Shown piece after piece: positions 31,825 through 41,253 of a DNA stretch of 64,000 bases. Source of the DNA: Aquimonas sp. (lineage in GTDB: Bacteria; Pseudomonadota; Gammaproteobacteria; Xanthomonadales; Xanthomonadaceae); NCBI GenBank assembly GCA_022241605.1, contig JAKOMQ010000004.1:1-64000 (forward strand). Direction: 5' to 3'. Each line of letters starts with the position of its first letter. The first letter of the stretch is position 1. The translations under genes and the position numbers were made by a program. Under the pieces are notes generated by a model. That model was given only the letters and a program-made list of their open reading frames with translations. It was not told the origin of the DNA and searched no databases.

Positions 31825-33168
31825 ATGCGACTGTCTGACTTCATTCGATCGAAGATCGAGACCATCCTGGTCGACTGGGATGCGTTCGCGAAAACGCTGG
31901 ATTCCGGCGCGCAGATGGACTGGACCGAGCTGCGCGATCACGCCCGCGAGATGCTGCTGGCGATGGCCGAGGACATCGAGCGCGATCAAAGCCCATCGGA
32001 ACAGGCTGCCAAAGCCAAGGGTGAGGATGCAGACAACGGCGGCAATTCCTGGGCAAAGGTCCATGGGCGCGGCCGCAAGGTCAGCGGCTTCGATGTCAAC
32101 GAGACGGTTGCCGAGTTCCGGGCGCTGCGTGCGAGCGTTGTGCTCCATTGGACCAAGGCCCGGGGCCAGATCGCCGGCGATGACCTGGAGGACCTGACGC
32201 GCTTTCATGAGGCCATCGACCAGGCCGTCGCCGAGTCGCTCGAGCAGTACAGCGCAGCGCGGGAGATGGAAATCCGACTGTTCGAGGCCGTGCTTCGCGC
32301 ATCGCCGGATCCAATCTACGTGCTGGATCGAGATGGCGCCTACATCTACGCCAACAAGGCCACGTCAGAGCTGTTGGACCTGCCGACCGAGTCAATCATC
32401 GGTCACACCAGCGCTGAGCTTGGGCTGCCTTTTGCCGACAGGCTTCACGCAGAGCATCAGCAGGTTGTCGCCCATCTCTGTACCCGCCGCGGTGAGACCG
32501 CCCACGTCTATCCGTCGGGCCTGGAGCGGTGCTTCGAGTACCTGCTTGCGCCGGTGCTGAGCGTCCAGGGTGAGTTCGAGGCAGCGGTATGCGTGTCGCG
32601 CGATATCTCCGACCGGATACGGGCCGGGGTGGAGATCTCGCACAACGCGCACCATGACCTGCTGACGGGCCTGCCGAATCGGCGACTGCTGCTCGACCGC
32701 CTCGGTCAGGCCTCCCGGCAGGCAATCCGAAGCCACCGCATGCTGGCCGTGCTGTTCCTGGATCTGGACGGTTTCAAGCAAGTCAACGACAGCTTCGGTC
32801 ATGAAGCCGGCGACCACCTGCTCATTGAAGTGGCCGCTCGGCTGAAGGGCTGTGTCCGGCAGGAGGACACCGTGGCCCGATTGGGTGGCGACGAGTTCAC
32901 CGTGATTCTCGCCGGCGTCTGGCAACGTCAGGATGTCGAACTCGTTGCCCACTCGATCATCGCCGCGCTGGCGATGCCGTTCCCGATCGCCGAGCAGTCT
33001 GCCCACATCTCCGCCAGCATCGGCTGCGCCCTGTTCCCCGAGCACGGTGCATCACCGGAGGCCCTGCTGCGCGCCGCTGATCAGGCGATGTTCAGAGCCA
33101 AGAAATCAGCGTCCAGTCGGTTCCTTTTCCATGGGACGAGTGAGCCAATTCACAACGCTGCCAACTAA
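31825..33168 (+). CDS. Diguanylate cyclase: RsbRD-like N-terminus, PAS, GGDEF
   Basis: A 447-residue soluble signalling enzyme. Residues about 1-145 form a helical RsbRD-type sensor region, about 150-265 a PAS domain (LDRDGAYIYANKATSELLDL), and about 275-440 the cyclase domain. The active site GGDEF is intact (354-358), and the inhibitory I-site RQED (345-348) sits five residues before it, so it should make c-di-GMP under product inhibition. It has no membrane span, unlike the next gene. ATG at 31825 has a purine-rich upstream site. About 260 bp separates it from the second cyclase on the same strand. Confidence 0.9.
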   Translation: MRLSDFIRSKIETILVDWDAFAKTLDSGAQMDWTELRDHAREMLLAMAEDIERDQSPSEQAAKAKGEDADNGGNSWAKVHGRGRKVSGFDVNETVAEFRALRASVVLHWTKARGQIAGDDLEDLTRFHEAIDQAVAESLEQYSAAREMEIRLFEAVLRASPDPIYVLDRDGAYIYANKATSELLDLPTESIIGHTSAELGLPFADRLHAEHQQVVAHLCTRRGETAHVYPSGLERCFEYLLAPVLSVQGEFEAAVCVSRDISDRIRAGVEISHNAHHDLLTGLPNRRLLLDRLGQASRQAIRSHRMLAVLFLDLDGFKQVNDSFGHEAGDHLLIEVAARLKGCVRQEDTVARLGGDEFTVILAGVWQRQDVELVAHSIIAALAMPFPIAEQSAHISASIGCALFPEHGASPEALLRAADQAMFRAKKSASSRFLFHGTSEPIHNAAN

Positions 33169-33430
33169 AGCCGGCTTCAGCGACGTTGCCGGAGTTCATC
33201 CACCCGTGATTTGTCGCAAGGACCTTGTGGGTTTTCGTGATTTCCAGCAAGCCTCGTGGGATGCAGGCAGAGTTCCACCATGTCCAACGGCGTCTTTTGG
33301 GGCGATTCCGCCCTGCGCGTCGTCGCCTTGGCCCCATCAGTGCTCCTCCTTGCGCCTTGATCCGCACCCGACTCCACCGTCAGCCAGCCGCCGATCTTTC
33401 GCGCGCGGCACGCTGGATGAGTCTCGCTGC

Positions 33431-35488
33431 ATGCCTGTGCTCTACCCCTCACGTCGGTATGTAATCGAACCAGTTTCGAGGCCGTTGCCGCTCAATGCGC
33501 CGGATCTGCGACGCACGCTCAAGCCTCGGTCTCGGGGTGCGGCTAAGCTCTCTCGGCCACCCGCTCTGTGTCGGGTCGCGGAGCGCACATTGCACGCCAG
33601 TGTTTCTGGATTCGCGTTGAGGATCTCGAGCATCGTACTGGCGGCAATGCTGGCGGTGGCGGCACCCTGCAGCGCGGCCGGCGACCCAGCCCGGTTCGAT
33701 GACATCATCCGATCCGTCGAGCGTTCCGAGCGGGTGATCTTCAACGCCGAGTCAGCGGCTCCGGTAATCGAGGAGCTGGTCGAGTACCTGCCCCCCGACG
33801 ACCTGGAGCGGCGCGCACGCCTCGATGGCCTGAAGTGTTCGTGGTCCTTTCCTGAGCAACCAGACGAGTGTCTGGCCTTTGCGGAAGCGCGCCTGGCGGT
33901 CTATGAGGAGGCGGAGCATTTTGCGGGCATTGCCCGGATGCTGCGCTGCCGGGCAATCCTGAAGGCGGAAAGCGGCGCGTTCGCCGAAGGCCTCGCGGAT
34001 CTGCATGCCGCCGTGGCGGCGGCTTCCACTGCGGACGATTCTCTGCTGCTCGCTGAGGTGCTCCGCTCACGTGGCGATGCAAGATCCTTCCATGGCGACT
34101 TCGGGCAGGCCTTGGATGACCTGCTTGCTGCCTATCGTTTGCTTGAGGCCGCAGGTGAGCCTGGCCTTGCTGCTCAGCTGGATTTCGACATCGGCGCGGT
34201 CTACCGCAGGCTCGGCGCATACGACGAGGCCGTTCCCTATCTGATGCGCGAAATTGACGCTGCCGAGGCCACTGGGAATGCACGTCGTGCCGCGATGGCG
34301 CACCTTCAGCTCGGCTTCGCCTATCTTGATCAGGGGCACGGCGAAAAGGCGGAAATCCACTTCCTCCGCGGGGTGGAGCGCGCGCGCATTACGGGTAGTG
34401 AAGTGCTGGTCGGGGACAGCCTGTTGGCGCTGGGTTTATCGCTCAATCTCCAGGGCGAACACGAACGGGCACTGGCGGTGCTCTTCGATGCGAAGGCCTC
34501 ACACGATCGCGTCGGATACGCCTTGAACCACGTCATGACCCAGCTGCAGCGAGGCGTGGCGCTCGCCGGCCTCGGGCGTCACCGCGAGGCCGTGGCCGAG
34601 TTCGAAACGGTGGAGCCTGCTCTGGTTGAGCGCGACCAGCAGCGGTACCTCGCTCTTTTGTACCCGGCCCGGGCCGAGAGCCTCGAAGCGACCGGTCGCC
34701 TCGCCGAAGCGCTTGCGGACTGGCGTGCCTACAATCAGGTGCGCGACCGTCTCGATCAGCGGAGCCAGCGCCATCGCGCCGACCTGCTGCGCGTCCAGTT
34801 CGATGTCTCCCGCCGCGAAATCGAAACCGAGCGCCTGCGCACGGAAACCCTGCTTCAGGAGGAGCGCTTCATCGCGATGTCCAGGACGCGGACCTGGCAG
34901 ACGCTGGCGCTTGTGCTCGGCGCCGTTCTGGGAATGGTTCTGGTGCTTGCGCTGCTCGCGCTCGTGGCACGGGCGCGGCGCCTGCAGGTGATGGCGATGA
35001 CCGACCAGCTCACCGGGGTGGCGAACCGCCGGCGGGTCGAGCTCTACCTCGCCGATCAGCTGCGACTGCACCGGCGCCATGCCCGCCCCTTGTCGGTGAT
35101 CAGCCTTGACATCGATCATTTCAAGCAGGTCAACGACAGCTGCGGCCATCCCGCGGGCGACGTGGTGTTGCAGCGGGTGGTCCGGGCCGGGCAAGAAAGC
35201 CTGCTGAGGGCAGGCGACCTGATCGGGCGCACCGGCGGGGAGGAGTTCCTGATGGTGCTTCCTGGCACGCCCATGGAAGCCGCAAGAATGGTGGCCCAGC
35301 GTCTGCGTGCTGCAGTCGAGGCGATGGACACTTCGGACGTGATCGGGCAGTCGAATGTAACCATCAGCCTCGGCGTGGCAATGGCGCGAGCCGGCGACTC
35401 GGTCAAGGATTTGCAGGCGCGCGTCGACGATGCCCTGTACAGGGCCAAGCAGGGTGGTCGCAACCGGGTAGAGGTCCAAGGCGCATGA
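33431..35488 (+). CDS. Diguanylate cyclase: exported TPR sensor, TM helix, GGEEF
   Basis: From ATG at 33431 the product is 685 residues. Its hydrophobic signal-like segment (IVLAAMLAVAAPC) lies about 67-80 residues in, so the true start may be a TTG at 33590 (GGAGCG upstream). A helical TPR region follows (LDFDIGAVYRRLGAYDEAVP, LQLGFAYLDQGHGEKAEIHF), then a coiled stretch, a membrane helix (about 488-513) and a cytoplasmic cyclase domain with GGEEF (602-606) and the I-site RAGD five residues earlier. This architecture senses outside the membrane and makes c-di-GMP inside. It is adjacent to another cyclase of different input. The spacer 33169-33430 shows nothing. Confidence 0.87.
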   Translation: MPVLYPSRRYVIEPVSRPLPLNAPDLRRTLKPRSRGAAKLSRPPALCRVAERTLHASVSGFALRISSIVLAAMLAVAAPCSAAGDPARFDDIIRSVERSERVIFNAESAAPVIEELVEYLPPDDLERRARLDGLKCSWSFPEQPDECLAFAEARLAVYEEAEHFAGIARMLRCRAILKAESGAFAEGLADLHAAVAAASTADDSLLLAEVLRSRGDARSFHGDFGQALDDLLAAYRLLEAAGEPGLAAQLDFDIGAVYRRLGAYDEAVPYLMREIDAAEATGNARRAAMAHLQLGFAYLDQGHGEKAEIHFLRGVERARITGSEVLVGDSLLALGLSLNLQGEHERALAVLFDAKASHDRVGYALNHVMTQLQRGVALAGLGRHREAVAEFETVEPALVERDQQRYLALLYPARAESLEATGRLAEALADWRAYNQVRDRLDQRSQRHRADLLRVQFDVSRREIETERLRTETLLQEERFIAMSRTRTWQTLALVLGAVLGMVLVLALLALVARARRLQVMAMTDQLTGVANRRRVELYLADQLRLHRRHARPLSVISLDIDHFKQVNDSCGHPAGDVVLQRVVRAGQESLLRAGDLIGRTGGEEFLMVLPGTPMEAARMVAQRLRAAVEAMDTSDVIGQSNVTISLGVAMARAGDSVKDLQARVDDALYRAKQGGRNRVEVQGA

Positions 35489-35596
35489 CGATCCCTGCTT
35501 TCAGCTCAAGCCCAATCCACCCGTGACCTCGCGCGGCGGGATCGTGGGTATCGACAAGCGGCGCGCGAAGCCCGCATGCACGGCTTGCCCATCAAC

Positions 35597-35785
35597 GCTG
35601 AGCGCGTGTGAGAACCATCCGCCGACAGCGACCGGCGCTGAACCCCCGTAGCGGCAGCCCGCTGCGCGAATGCTGCGGCCTCCGGCTCGGCGGACCTCAT
35701 TCAGTTGACGCATCGCGCCTACTCACGAACGCCCGATGACGCCTTCGCTCCGGCGCTCGAACAGTTCACACGCCCTGCGGCATCC
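35597..35785. repeat. MITE-like element, copy 2 (~189 bp)
   Basis: Related to 9950-10137. The left end is GCTGAGCGCGTGTGAGAACC; the right end (complement) contains GGGCGTGTGAACTGTT. Shared internal blocks are AACCATCCGCC, GCGCTGAAC, TAGCGGCAGC and CACGAACGCCC. The terminal repeats are less perfect than in copy 1. Outside it, 35489-35596 and 35786-35867 hold no gene that I can see. Confidence 0.6.
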
Positions 35786-35867
35786 GTTGTCCTGAAGCAC
35801 ACCGAATTTCGGCCGAAGCGCCCAAGCCGCCGCCGCACGCCACAAAGCAGACCGCTCGTGGCTGGGC

Positions 35868-36446
35868 TCAAGCCACCGCTGCGGCGGCCGGCCACAGCCA
35901 AGCGAAACTGCCCGCCACCAACAGCGCATAGATCAGCGCGTCGAGCAGGTACTTGGCGGTGGTGGACCATGCATGGCCGTACCAGATGGAGTAGGGCACC
36001 ACGCCCCAGCCGAAGGCGAGAAAGGCGACCGGGGCGATGAAGCCGAACACGCGGAGGTACTCGGCCCCCGCCGGCAGCGCAAGCGTGGCGCACCAGGCGA
36101 TCAGCACGCAGCCGATGACAAAGAACAGAATCTGCTGACCGACCAGCTTGCCCATATTGGGCATGCCGTTAGGAAAGACCGTGACAAAGGCCACCGGACC
36201 CGCAGCGAACTTCGCCTGCATCTCCGGTTCGCCCATCTTCGCCATATCGACGCAGTAGGGAATCGAGTGAACGCCGGGCCTCGGCGCGCCGCGGCCAATG
36301 CTGGCGGCCACCTCGGTCTCGTTCGAAAGCGGGCGATAGTCGCTGTTGTGGTACTTCAGCAGCATGTGGATCAGCGCGCTGGCGATCCAGGCCAGCACGC
36401 CGCCAAGCAGGATCGGCATCCAGAGTTCGACCAGACTGACGCCCAT
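35868..36446 (-). CDS. Conserved-looking membrane protein of unknown function
   Basis: A 192-residue protein with a first helix at about 8-30 (MPILLGGVLAWIASALIHML), a soluble segment with YHNSDYRPLSNE and SIPYCVDMAKMG, then about three further helices (near 100-122, 130-148 and 165-190). The layout (HMLLKYHNSDYRPLP-like motif after the first helix) resembles hypothetical membrane proteins seen in proteobacteria; I know no function. It is alone on the minus strand. The 280 bp spacer to the cysG stop contains nothing recognisable. Confidence 0.7.
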   Translation of the reverse strand: MGVSLVELWMPILLGGVLAWIASALIHMLLKYHNSDYRPLSNETEVAASIGRGAPRPGVHSIPYCVDMAKMGEPEMQAKFAAGPVAFVTVFPNGMPNMGKLVGQQILFFVIGCVLIAWCATLALPAGAEYLRVFGFIAPVAFLAFGWGVVPYSIWYGHAWSTTAKYLLDALIYALLVAGSFAWLWPAAAAVA

Positions 36447-36726
36447 GACGGGGTACTCCGCTGTGAGGTGGTCGCAAGATCGCGCGATCCGTGCGGGCGT
36501 GCAAGCACGGTCGTGCGTGCAAGGCGTAGCGGCACAAAGACAAACATGCCGACCTCAGGAAGCCTCGGATCGCGCGAGTACAGTCGCGATCACAGAGGTG
36601 GGGCCTAGCAGCGGCCTGCAGCCGACTCGCATTCAATCTCGCAGACATCAGAACAGGTGCGCGAGCCGCTGGATCAGCAACAGGGCAGCGCCGAAGCAGT
36701 CGACACCCAGAAACACAGACTCCGCC

Positions 36727-38286
36727 TCAGGCGCGCATATCGATCCGGAGCAGAACGGTGGACTTGGCCGGCTCAAGCGCAGTAAGCGCTGCTGCGTGCT
36801 TTCCAAACCATGCCAAGGCACGCCCCAGCGCCGCTACCTCACCCAGAATCAGCAGCGCTGGCGATTTCACCGCTTCGCGTTTGGCCGTCTCCGGCAGACT
36901 TGCCAGATCGCAGTGGAACACCCGTTGCTCGGCGCGGCTGCCGTTTTCGATCAGGGCGGCCGGCGTGCTGGCGGCGCGGCCGTGGGCCAGTAGGCGTTCG
37001 CGTAGGGTGTCCAGCCCGCTGACGCCCATGTAGACGGCCAGTGTCTGCTTCTCCTGCGCCAGCGCGCACCAGTCCAGCGCGTCGATGGAGTTGCGGCAGT
37101 GGGCGGTGACGAAGCGAACGGATTGAGCGTGGTCGCGGTGGGTGAGCGGGATGCCTGCATGTGCCGCGCAGGCCAGCGCGGCGGTGATGCCGGGGACGAC
37201 TTCGTAGGGGATGCCGTGTGCGCGCAGAAACTCGAGCTCCTCGCCGCCGCGGCCGAAGATGAAGGGGTCGCCGCCTTTCAGGCGCACCACCCGCTTGCCC
37301 TGGCGCGCGTGTTCGAGCAGCAGGGCGTGGATGCCTTCCTGGGTGGTGTGGTGGGTGCCGGCTTCCTTGGCGACTTCGATGAACTGGGCGTCGCGGCGCG
37401 CGAGTTCCAGCACCTCGCGGCTGACCAGGCGGTCGTGCAGGATCACGTCGGCTTCCTGCAGGCGGCGATGGCCCTTGAGCGTGAGCAGGCCGGGGTCGCC
37501 GGGGCCGGCGCCGACCAGGCTGACGAAGCCCTCTCTTGAACCCTCAGGTTCGCCGGCTTCTATGAGCTCGATCAGGCAGGCGCGGGCGGAATCCAGCCGC
37601 GAGGCGCGCAGCAGTTCGCCGACTTCGCCGGGCCACAGGGTCTCCATGAACTTGCGGCGGCTGGGCACGTGGGAGAAGCGTGCGCGGATGCGGCTGCGGA
37701 AGATGCGCAGCAGTTCGGCGAGCTGGCCGAAGCTTTCATCGACGGATTGCTCGATCTTCTCGCGCAGCTGGCGGGCGAGCACGGGGGCGGCACCGCCGCT
37801 GCTGATGGCGACGGTCAGCGGGCCGCGGCGGACCACGGCCGGCACCTGCACGCGGGTGAGCTCGGTGTCGTCGACCACGTTGACCCAGAGCCTGCGCGCG
37901 GCGCCCTCATCGGCGACGGCGCGGTTGACTTCGACCACGTCGGTGGCGGCAATGGCGAGGAAGACGTCGTCGAGCCAGTGCGGCTGGAACTCGCCTTCGA
38001 GGTGGGTGATGCGGCCTTCGGTCTTGAGCTTCTTCAGGGCTTCGTTGAGTTCGGGTGCGCCGACGCGGACGTCGGCGCCGCACTCGATCAGCGGCAGCAC
38101 CTTGCGCGCCGCGACTTCGCCGCCGCCGACGACCAGGACGGGGCGGCCGGCCAGGTTCAAGAAGAGCGGGTAGAGGGGTGGGGGGGCTTCGGCCGCGTTC
38201 GCCCCCTCTCCCCTGGCCCCGACCTTCGCTTCGCTCGGGCTCAGGAGGGCGTCGGCTGCCACTGGCAGCCGACGGGCGCCCTCCAT
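36727..38286 (-). CDS. cysG: Siroheme synthase CysG (methylase, dehydrogenase, ferrochelatase)
   Basis: From ATG at 38286 the product is 519 residues: an N-terminal precorrin-2 dehydrogenase/ferrochelatase domain ([19 protein letters not shown] from about 38) and a C-terminal SAM-dependent uroporphyrinogen methyltransferase ([15 protein letters not shown], then [18 protein letters not shown]). It makes the siroheme used by CysI, encoded in the same cluster. The family normally starts within a few residues of LYPLFLNL. Here no ATG, GTG or TTG is close; the 5' end is built into a REP-like palindrome that supplies about 37 extra codons and the ATG. Either this odd extension is translated or a non-standard start is used. 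Confidence 0.9.
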   Translation of the reverse strand: MEGARRLPVAADALLSPSEAKVGARGEGANAAEAPPPLYPLFLNLAGRPVLVVGGGEVAARKVLPLIECGADVRVGAPELNEALKKLKTEGRITHLEGEFQPHWLDDVFLAIAATDVVEVNRAVADEGAARRLWVNVVDDTELTRVQVPAVVRRGPLTVAISSGGAAPVLARQLREKIEQSVDESFGQLAELLRIFRSRIRARFSHVPSRRKFMETLWPGEVGELLRASRLDSARACLIELIEAGEPEGSREGFVSLVGAGPGDPGLLTLKGHRRLQEADVILHDRLVSREVLELARRDAQFIEVAKEAGTHHTTQEGIHALLLEHARQGKRVVRLKGGDPFIFGRGGEELEFLRAHGIPYEVVPGITAALACAAHAGIPLTHRDHAQSVRFVTAHCRNSIDALDWCALAQEKQTLAVYMGVSGLDTLRERLLAHGRAASTPAALIENGSRAEQRVFHCDLASLPETAKREAVKSPALLILGEVAALGRALAWFGKHAAALTALEPAKSTVLLRIDMRA

Positions 38287-38308
38287 CGGTCCACGAGGGG
38301 AGAGGGGA
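38202..38308. repeat. REP-like palindrome overlapping the cysG 5' end
   Basis: The outer arms CCCCCTCTCCC (38202 on) and GAGGGGAGAGGGG (38296-38308) enclose an inner palindrome, GGAGGGCG...TCGGCTGCCACTGGCAGCCG...CGCCCTCC. The whole can fold into a long hairpin. The likely cysG start codon falls within it. Confidence 0.7.
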
Positions 38309-38403
38309 GAAAGACGAGCGACATTCTGGGCGAGTGCTGCATTCGTCGCGTCGTCAGTGGGTCCAGTGTCACTCCTGGGAGCGATTGGTTTGCAGAGTTC
38401 AAG

Positions 38404-38442
38404 CCCCTCTCCCCCTGTGGGAGAGGGCTTGGGGAGAGGGGG
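38404..38442. repeat. CCCTCTCCC/GGGAGAGGG palindromic repeat
   Basis: CCCCTCTCCCCCTGTGGGAG followed by AGGGCTTGGGGAGAGGGGG is a dispersed palindrome type found in many proteobacterial intergenic regions. It lies between cysH and cysG. Confidence 0.75.
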
Positions 38443-38585
38443 TGAGCTTGCAGCAAGTGTTGTTCTGGCGTGCAGTTCCGACTCTGACGAAGTGCTTTGG
38501 CTATCTCTGAACGAGTTGGACGAACAGGATGCGAGCGATTTTGAGATGGTGACATTACGAGGTTGGAGGCTGTGCTTCGCCCGGA

Positions 38586-38624
38586 CCCTCTCCCCCGACC
38601 CCTCTCCCAGTGGGAGAGGGGAGA
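38586..38624. repeat. CCCTCTCCC/GGGAGAGGG palindromic repeat, second copy
   Basis: CCCTCTCCCCCGACCCCTCT followed by CCCAGTGGGAGAGGGGAG is the same family as 38404-38442 in opposite orientation. The two copies could pair with each other. The 520 bp between cysG and cysH is otherwise non-coding. Confidence 0.75.
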
Positions 38625-38781
38625 GACGCTGCACTTCTTGGATGTGGTGAAGAGAGCGGAGCGCGGCTTCGTTCCCTGCGCGAGTGAGCTCGTTCGCAGC
38701 GTGCTGCGAATCCCGGCCCTCGGGCACAGCCCTCGGGCGCTCATCGGCACGCGGACCAGTGGTCCGCAAGCGTGCCTCTTC

Positions 38782-38803
38782 GCTCCCCAATCCCCAATCC
38801 CAG
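38782..38803. repeat. GGGATTG-type heptamer repeat next to cysH
   Basis: CTCCCCAATCCCCAATCCCA, two tandem heptamers of the same kind as in the atp operon junctions, sits just past the cysH stop codon. Confidence 0.55.
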
Positions 38804-38806
38804 CTC

Positions 38807-39565
38807 TCATTCATGCAACCCACACTCTCGCTTCAGTCCAAAGAACCGCGTGTCCTCCTCGCGCATGCCGTCGAGCAGGGGGCGGGTGGTGTGGGTGTCG
38901 CCGATCGAGACGTAGCCCTGTTCCCACAGCGGGTGGTAGGGCAGGGCGTGTTGGGCGAGATAGTTGCCGACCTCGCGGTCGCTCCAGTCGATGATGGGGT
39001 GCAGCTTGAAGCGGCCTTCGCGACGCTGCAGCACGGGCGTGTTGCTGCGGCTTTGCGATTGGGCGCGGCGCAGGCCGGCGAACCAGGTGCCGATGCCGAG
39101 CTCGCGCAGGGCGCGCTGCATGGGCTCGGTTTTGTGGATGCGGTTGTAGCGCTCAATTCCTTCCAGCCCCTGCTCCCACAGGCGGCCGTGGCGGGCTTCG
39201 ATCCAGGCCGGTGAGCGCGCGCTGCGTTCGATGTGCAGCTTGAGCCTGAGCCGGTCAGTCAATGCATCGATGAACCGGTAGGTTTCGGCAAACAGGTAGC
39301 CGGTATCGACCACCACTACCGGCAGGCCGGGCGCATGCCGGGTCAGCAGGTGCAGGCTGAGCGCCGCCTGTGCGCCAAAGCTGGACGAAAGCGCGTGGTC
39401 GCCGGGAAGATGTTCCAGCCCGAAACGGATGCGCGCGTCGGCATCAAGCCCCTCCAGCCACTCGTTCAGGCGGGCCAGCGCGACGCCGTCGTCGTCAGTG
39501 GCGGCGGCGACCAGAGCGTCGAGGTCGGCTGGCGCGCCGCTGATGCGGCTCGTTTGCGCGCTCAT
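38807..39565 (-). CDS. cysH: Phosphoadenylyl-sulfate (PAPS) reductase
   Basis: A 252-residue enzyme reducing PAPS to sulfite with thioredoxin. Visible are the nucleotide-binding [17 protein letters not shown], the VVDTGYLF segment, the ARRAQSQSR-type arginine cluster, and the C-terminal catalytic ECGLHE with C248. The paired cysteines of the Fe-S APS-reductase subtype are absent, favouring PAPS as substrate. The start codon overlaps the cysI stop (ATGA), so the genes are translationally coupled. Confidence 0.94.
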   Translation of the reverse strand: MSAQTSRISGAPADLDALVAAATDDDGVALARLNEWLEGLDADARIRFGLEHLPGDHALSSSFGAQAALSLHLLTRHAPGLPVVVVDTGYLFAETYRFIDALTDRLRLKLHIERSARSPAWIEARHGRLWEQGLEGIERYNRIHKTEPMQRALRELGIGTWFAGLRRAQSQSRSNTPVLQRREGRFKLHPIIDWSDREVGNYLAQHALPYHPLWEQGYVSIGDTHTTRPLLDGMREEDTRFFGLKRECGLHE

Positions 39566-41244
39566 GCGGCCAGCACCCTGCGCACCAGCGCCGGTTCGGG
39601 CGGCAGCAGGTCGGCGCGCAGCAGGTAGTCGCCAAAGTGCTCGCCGGGCTGGCGCTCGCCGGCGTAGCGGGCGATCAGCGGATCGAGCGCGGCGAGGATC
39701 TCGGCTTCGGTGATGTTCTCGCGGTACAGGCGATTGAGGCGCTGGCCGCGGTGATCTGCGCCGATCATCAGGTTGTAGCGGCCGGGCGCCTTGCCGACCA
39801 GAGCGATCTCGCCCAGGTAGGGCCGCGAGCAGCCGTTCGGGCAGCCGGAAATGCGCAGCAGGATCGACTGTTCGCCGACTCCGTGGCGATCCAGCAGGGC
39901 CTGCACCTTGTCCAAGGCTTCATCGAGGTAGCGCTCGGCTTCTGCCATTGCCAGGCCGCAGGTGGGCATCGAGACGCAGGCGAGCGCCTCGCGTTTCAGC
40001 GCGCTGGTCCCCAGTGCGTCCAGCAGGCCGTGCTGGCGCAGCAGCGCATCGATACCGGCGCGTCGCTCAGGCGCGATGTCGGCGATCACCAGGTTCTGGT
40101 TGGGCGTCATCCGGAAGTGGCCGCGGTGCACCCTGGCGACCTCGCGCAGGCCGGTCAGATGCGGGCGATCCGCGCTGTCCTGGATGCGCCCGGCGGGGAT
40201 GCGCAGGGTCAAATGCCAGCGGCCGTTGTCGGCCTCGACCCAGCCGAAGCGGTCGCCGCTGTGGGCGAACTCGAAGGCGCGCGGTGGCTGCAGGCTCACG
40301 CCGGAGCGGCGTTCGACTTCGCCTCGGAAGAAGTCGATGCCGTGTTCGTCAATCGTGTACTTCAGTCGCGCGCGCTTGCGGGTGGCGCGGTTGCCGAAAT
40401 CGCGCTGGGCAGTGACCACGGCCTCGCCGACGCGGATCACGTCTTGGGGGAAAATGAATCCGAGTACGTCGGCGAGGCGTGGATACGTTTCCGCATCGCC
40501 ATGGGTGCTGCCCATGCCGCCGCCGACGCTGACGTTGTAGCCGGCAAGCGCGCCGTCTTCGACCACCGCGACGAAGCCGAGGTCCTGGCTGAACACGTCG
40601 ACGTCGTTATGCGGCGGAATCGCGAAGCCGATCTTAAACTTGCGCGGCAGGTAGGTCGGGCCGTAGATGGGTTCGCCCTCGTCGCCGGCGACGCGTTCTT
40701 CATCAAGCCAGATTTCGTAGTAGGCGCGGGTGTTGGGCAGCAGATGCTCGGATAGGGCGGCAGCCTGCCGATACACCGTGTCATGCAGCGCCGACAGCAG
40801 CGGATTGGCGGCGACTGCGACATTGCGATTGACGTCGCCGCAGGCGGCCAGGGTGTCGATCAGCGAGGCGTTGATCGCCTGCATGGTGGGCTTGAGGTCG
40901 CGCTTGATCACGCCGTGGAACTGGAAGGCCTGGCGGGTGGTGATGCGCAGGCCGCGCTCGGCGTAGGTCGTAGCGATGGCGTCGAGCTTCAGCCACTGCT
41001 CGGGCGTGATCACCCCGCCCGGCGTGCGCGTGCGGATCATGAAGCTGTGCGCGGGTTCCAGCTTGGCGCGGCGGCGCTCCTCGCGGATGTCGCGATCGTC
41101 CTGCTGGTAGCTGCCGTGGTACTTCAGCACCAACTGATCGCTGTCGCGCAGGGCGCCGGTCACCGGATCGGCAAGGCTGTCTTCGACCGTGCCGCGCAGG
41201 CCGCGGCTGTCGCGCTTGATGTCTTCGACGGAATGGCTGGCCAT
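39562..41244 (-). CDS. cysI: Sulfite reductase hemoprotein beta-component
   Basis: A 560-residue enzyme carrying siroheme and a 4Fe-4S cluster that reduces sulfite to sulfide with electrons from CysJ. The cluster cysteines are visible at C423 and C429 ([10 protein letters not shown]) and at C468 and C472 (GCPNGCSRP). The duplicated ferredoxin-like and siroheme-binding halves are complete. It starts nine bases after cysJ and overlaps cysH, within a cysJIH operon. Siroheme is supplied by CysG further downstream. Confidence 0.95.
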   Translation of the reverse strand: MASHSVEDIKRDSRGLRGTVEDSLADPVTGALRDSDQLVLKYHGSYQQDDRDIREERRRAKLEPAHSFMIRTRTPGGVITPEQWLKLDAIATTYAERGLRITTRQAFQFHGVIKRDLKPTMQAINASLIDTLAACGDVNRNVAVAANPLLSALHDTVYRQAAALSEHLLPNTRAYYEIWLDEERVAGDEGEPIYGPTYLPRKFKIGFAIPPHNDVDVFSQDLGFVAVVEDGALAGYNVSVGGGMGSTHGDAETYPRLADVLGFIFPQDVIRVGEAVVTAQRDFGNRATRKRARLKYTIDEHGIDFFRGEVERRSGVSLQPPRAFEFAHSGDRFGWVEADNGRWHLTLRIPAGRIQDSADRPHLTGLREVARVHRGHFRMTPNQNLVIADIAPERRAGIDALLRQHGLLDALGTSALKREALACVSMPTCGLAMAEAERYLDEALDKVQALLDRHGVGEQSILLRISGCPNGCSRPYLGEIALVGKAPGRYNLMIGADHRGQRLNRLYRENITEAEILAALDPLIARYAGERQPGEHFGDYLLRADLLPPEPALVRRVLAA

Positions 41245-41253
41245 GATCTGGAC

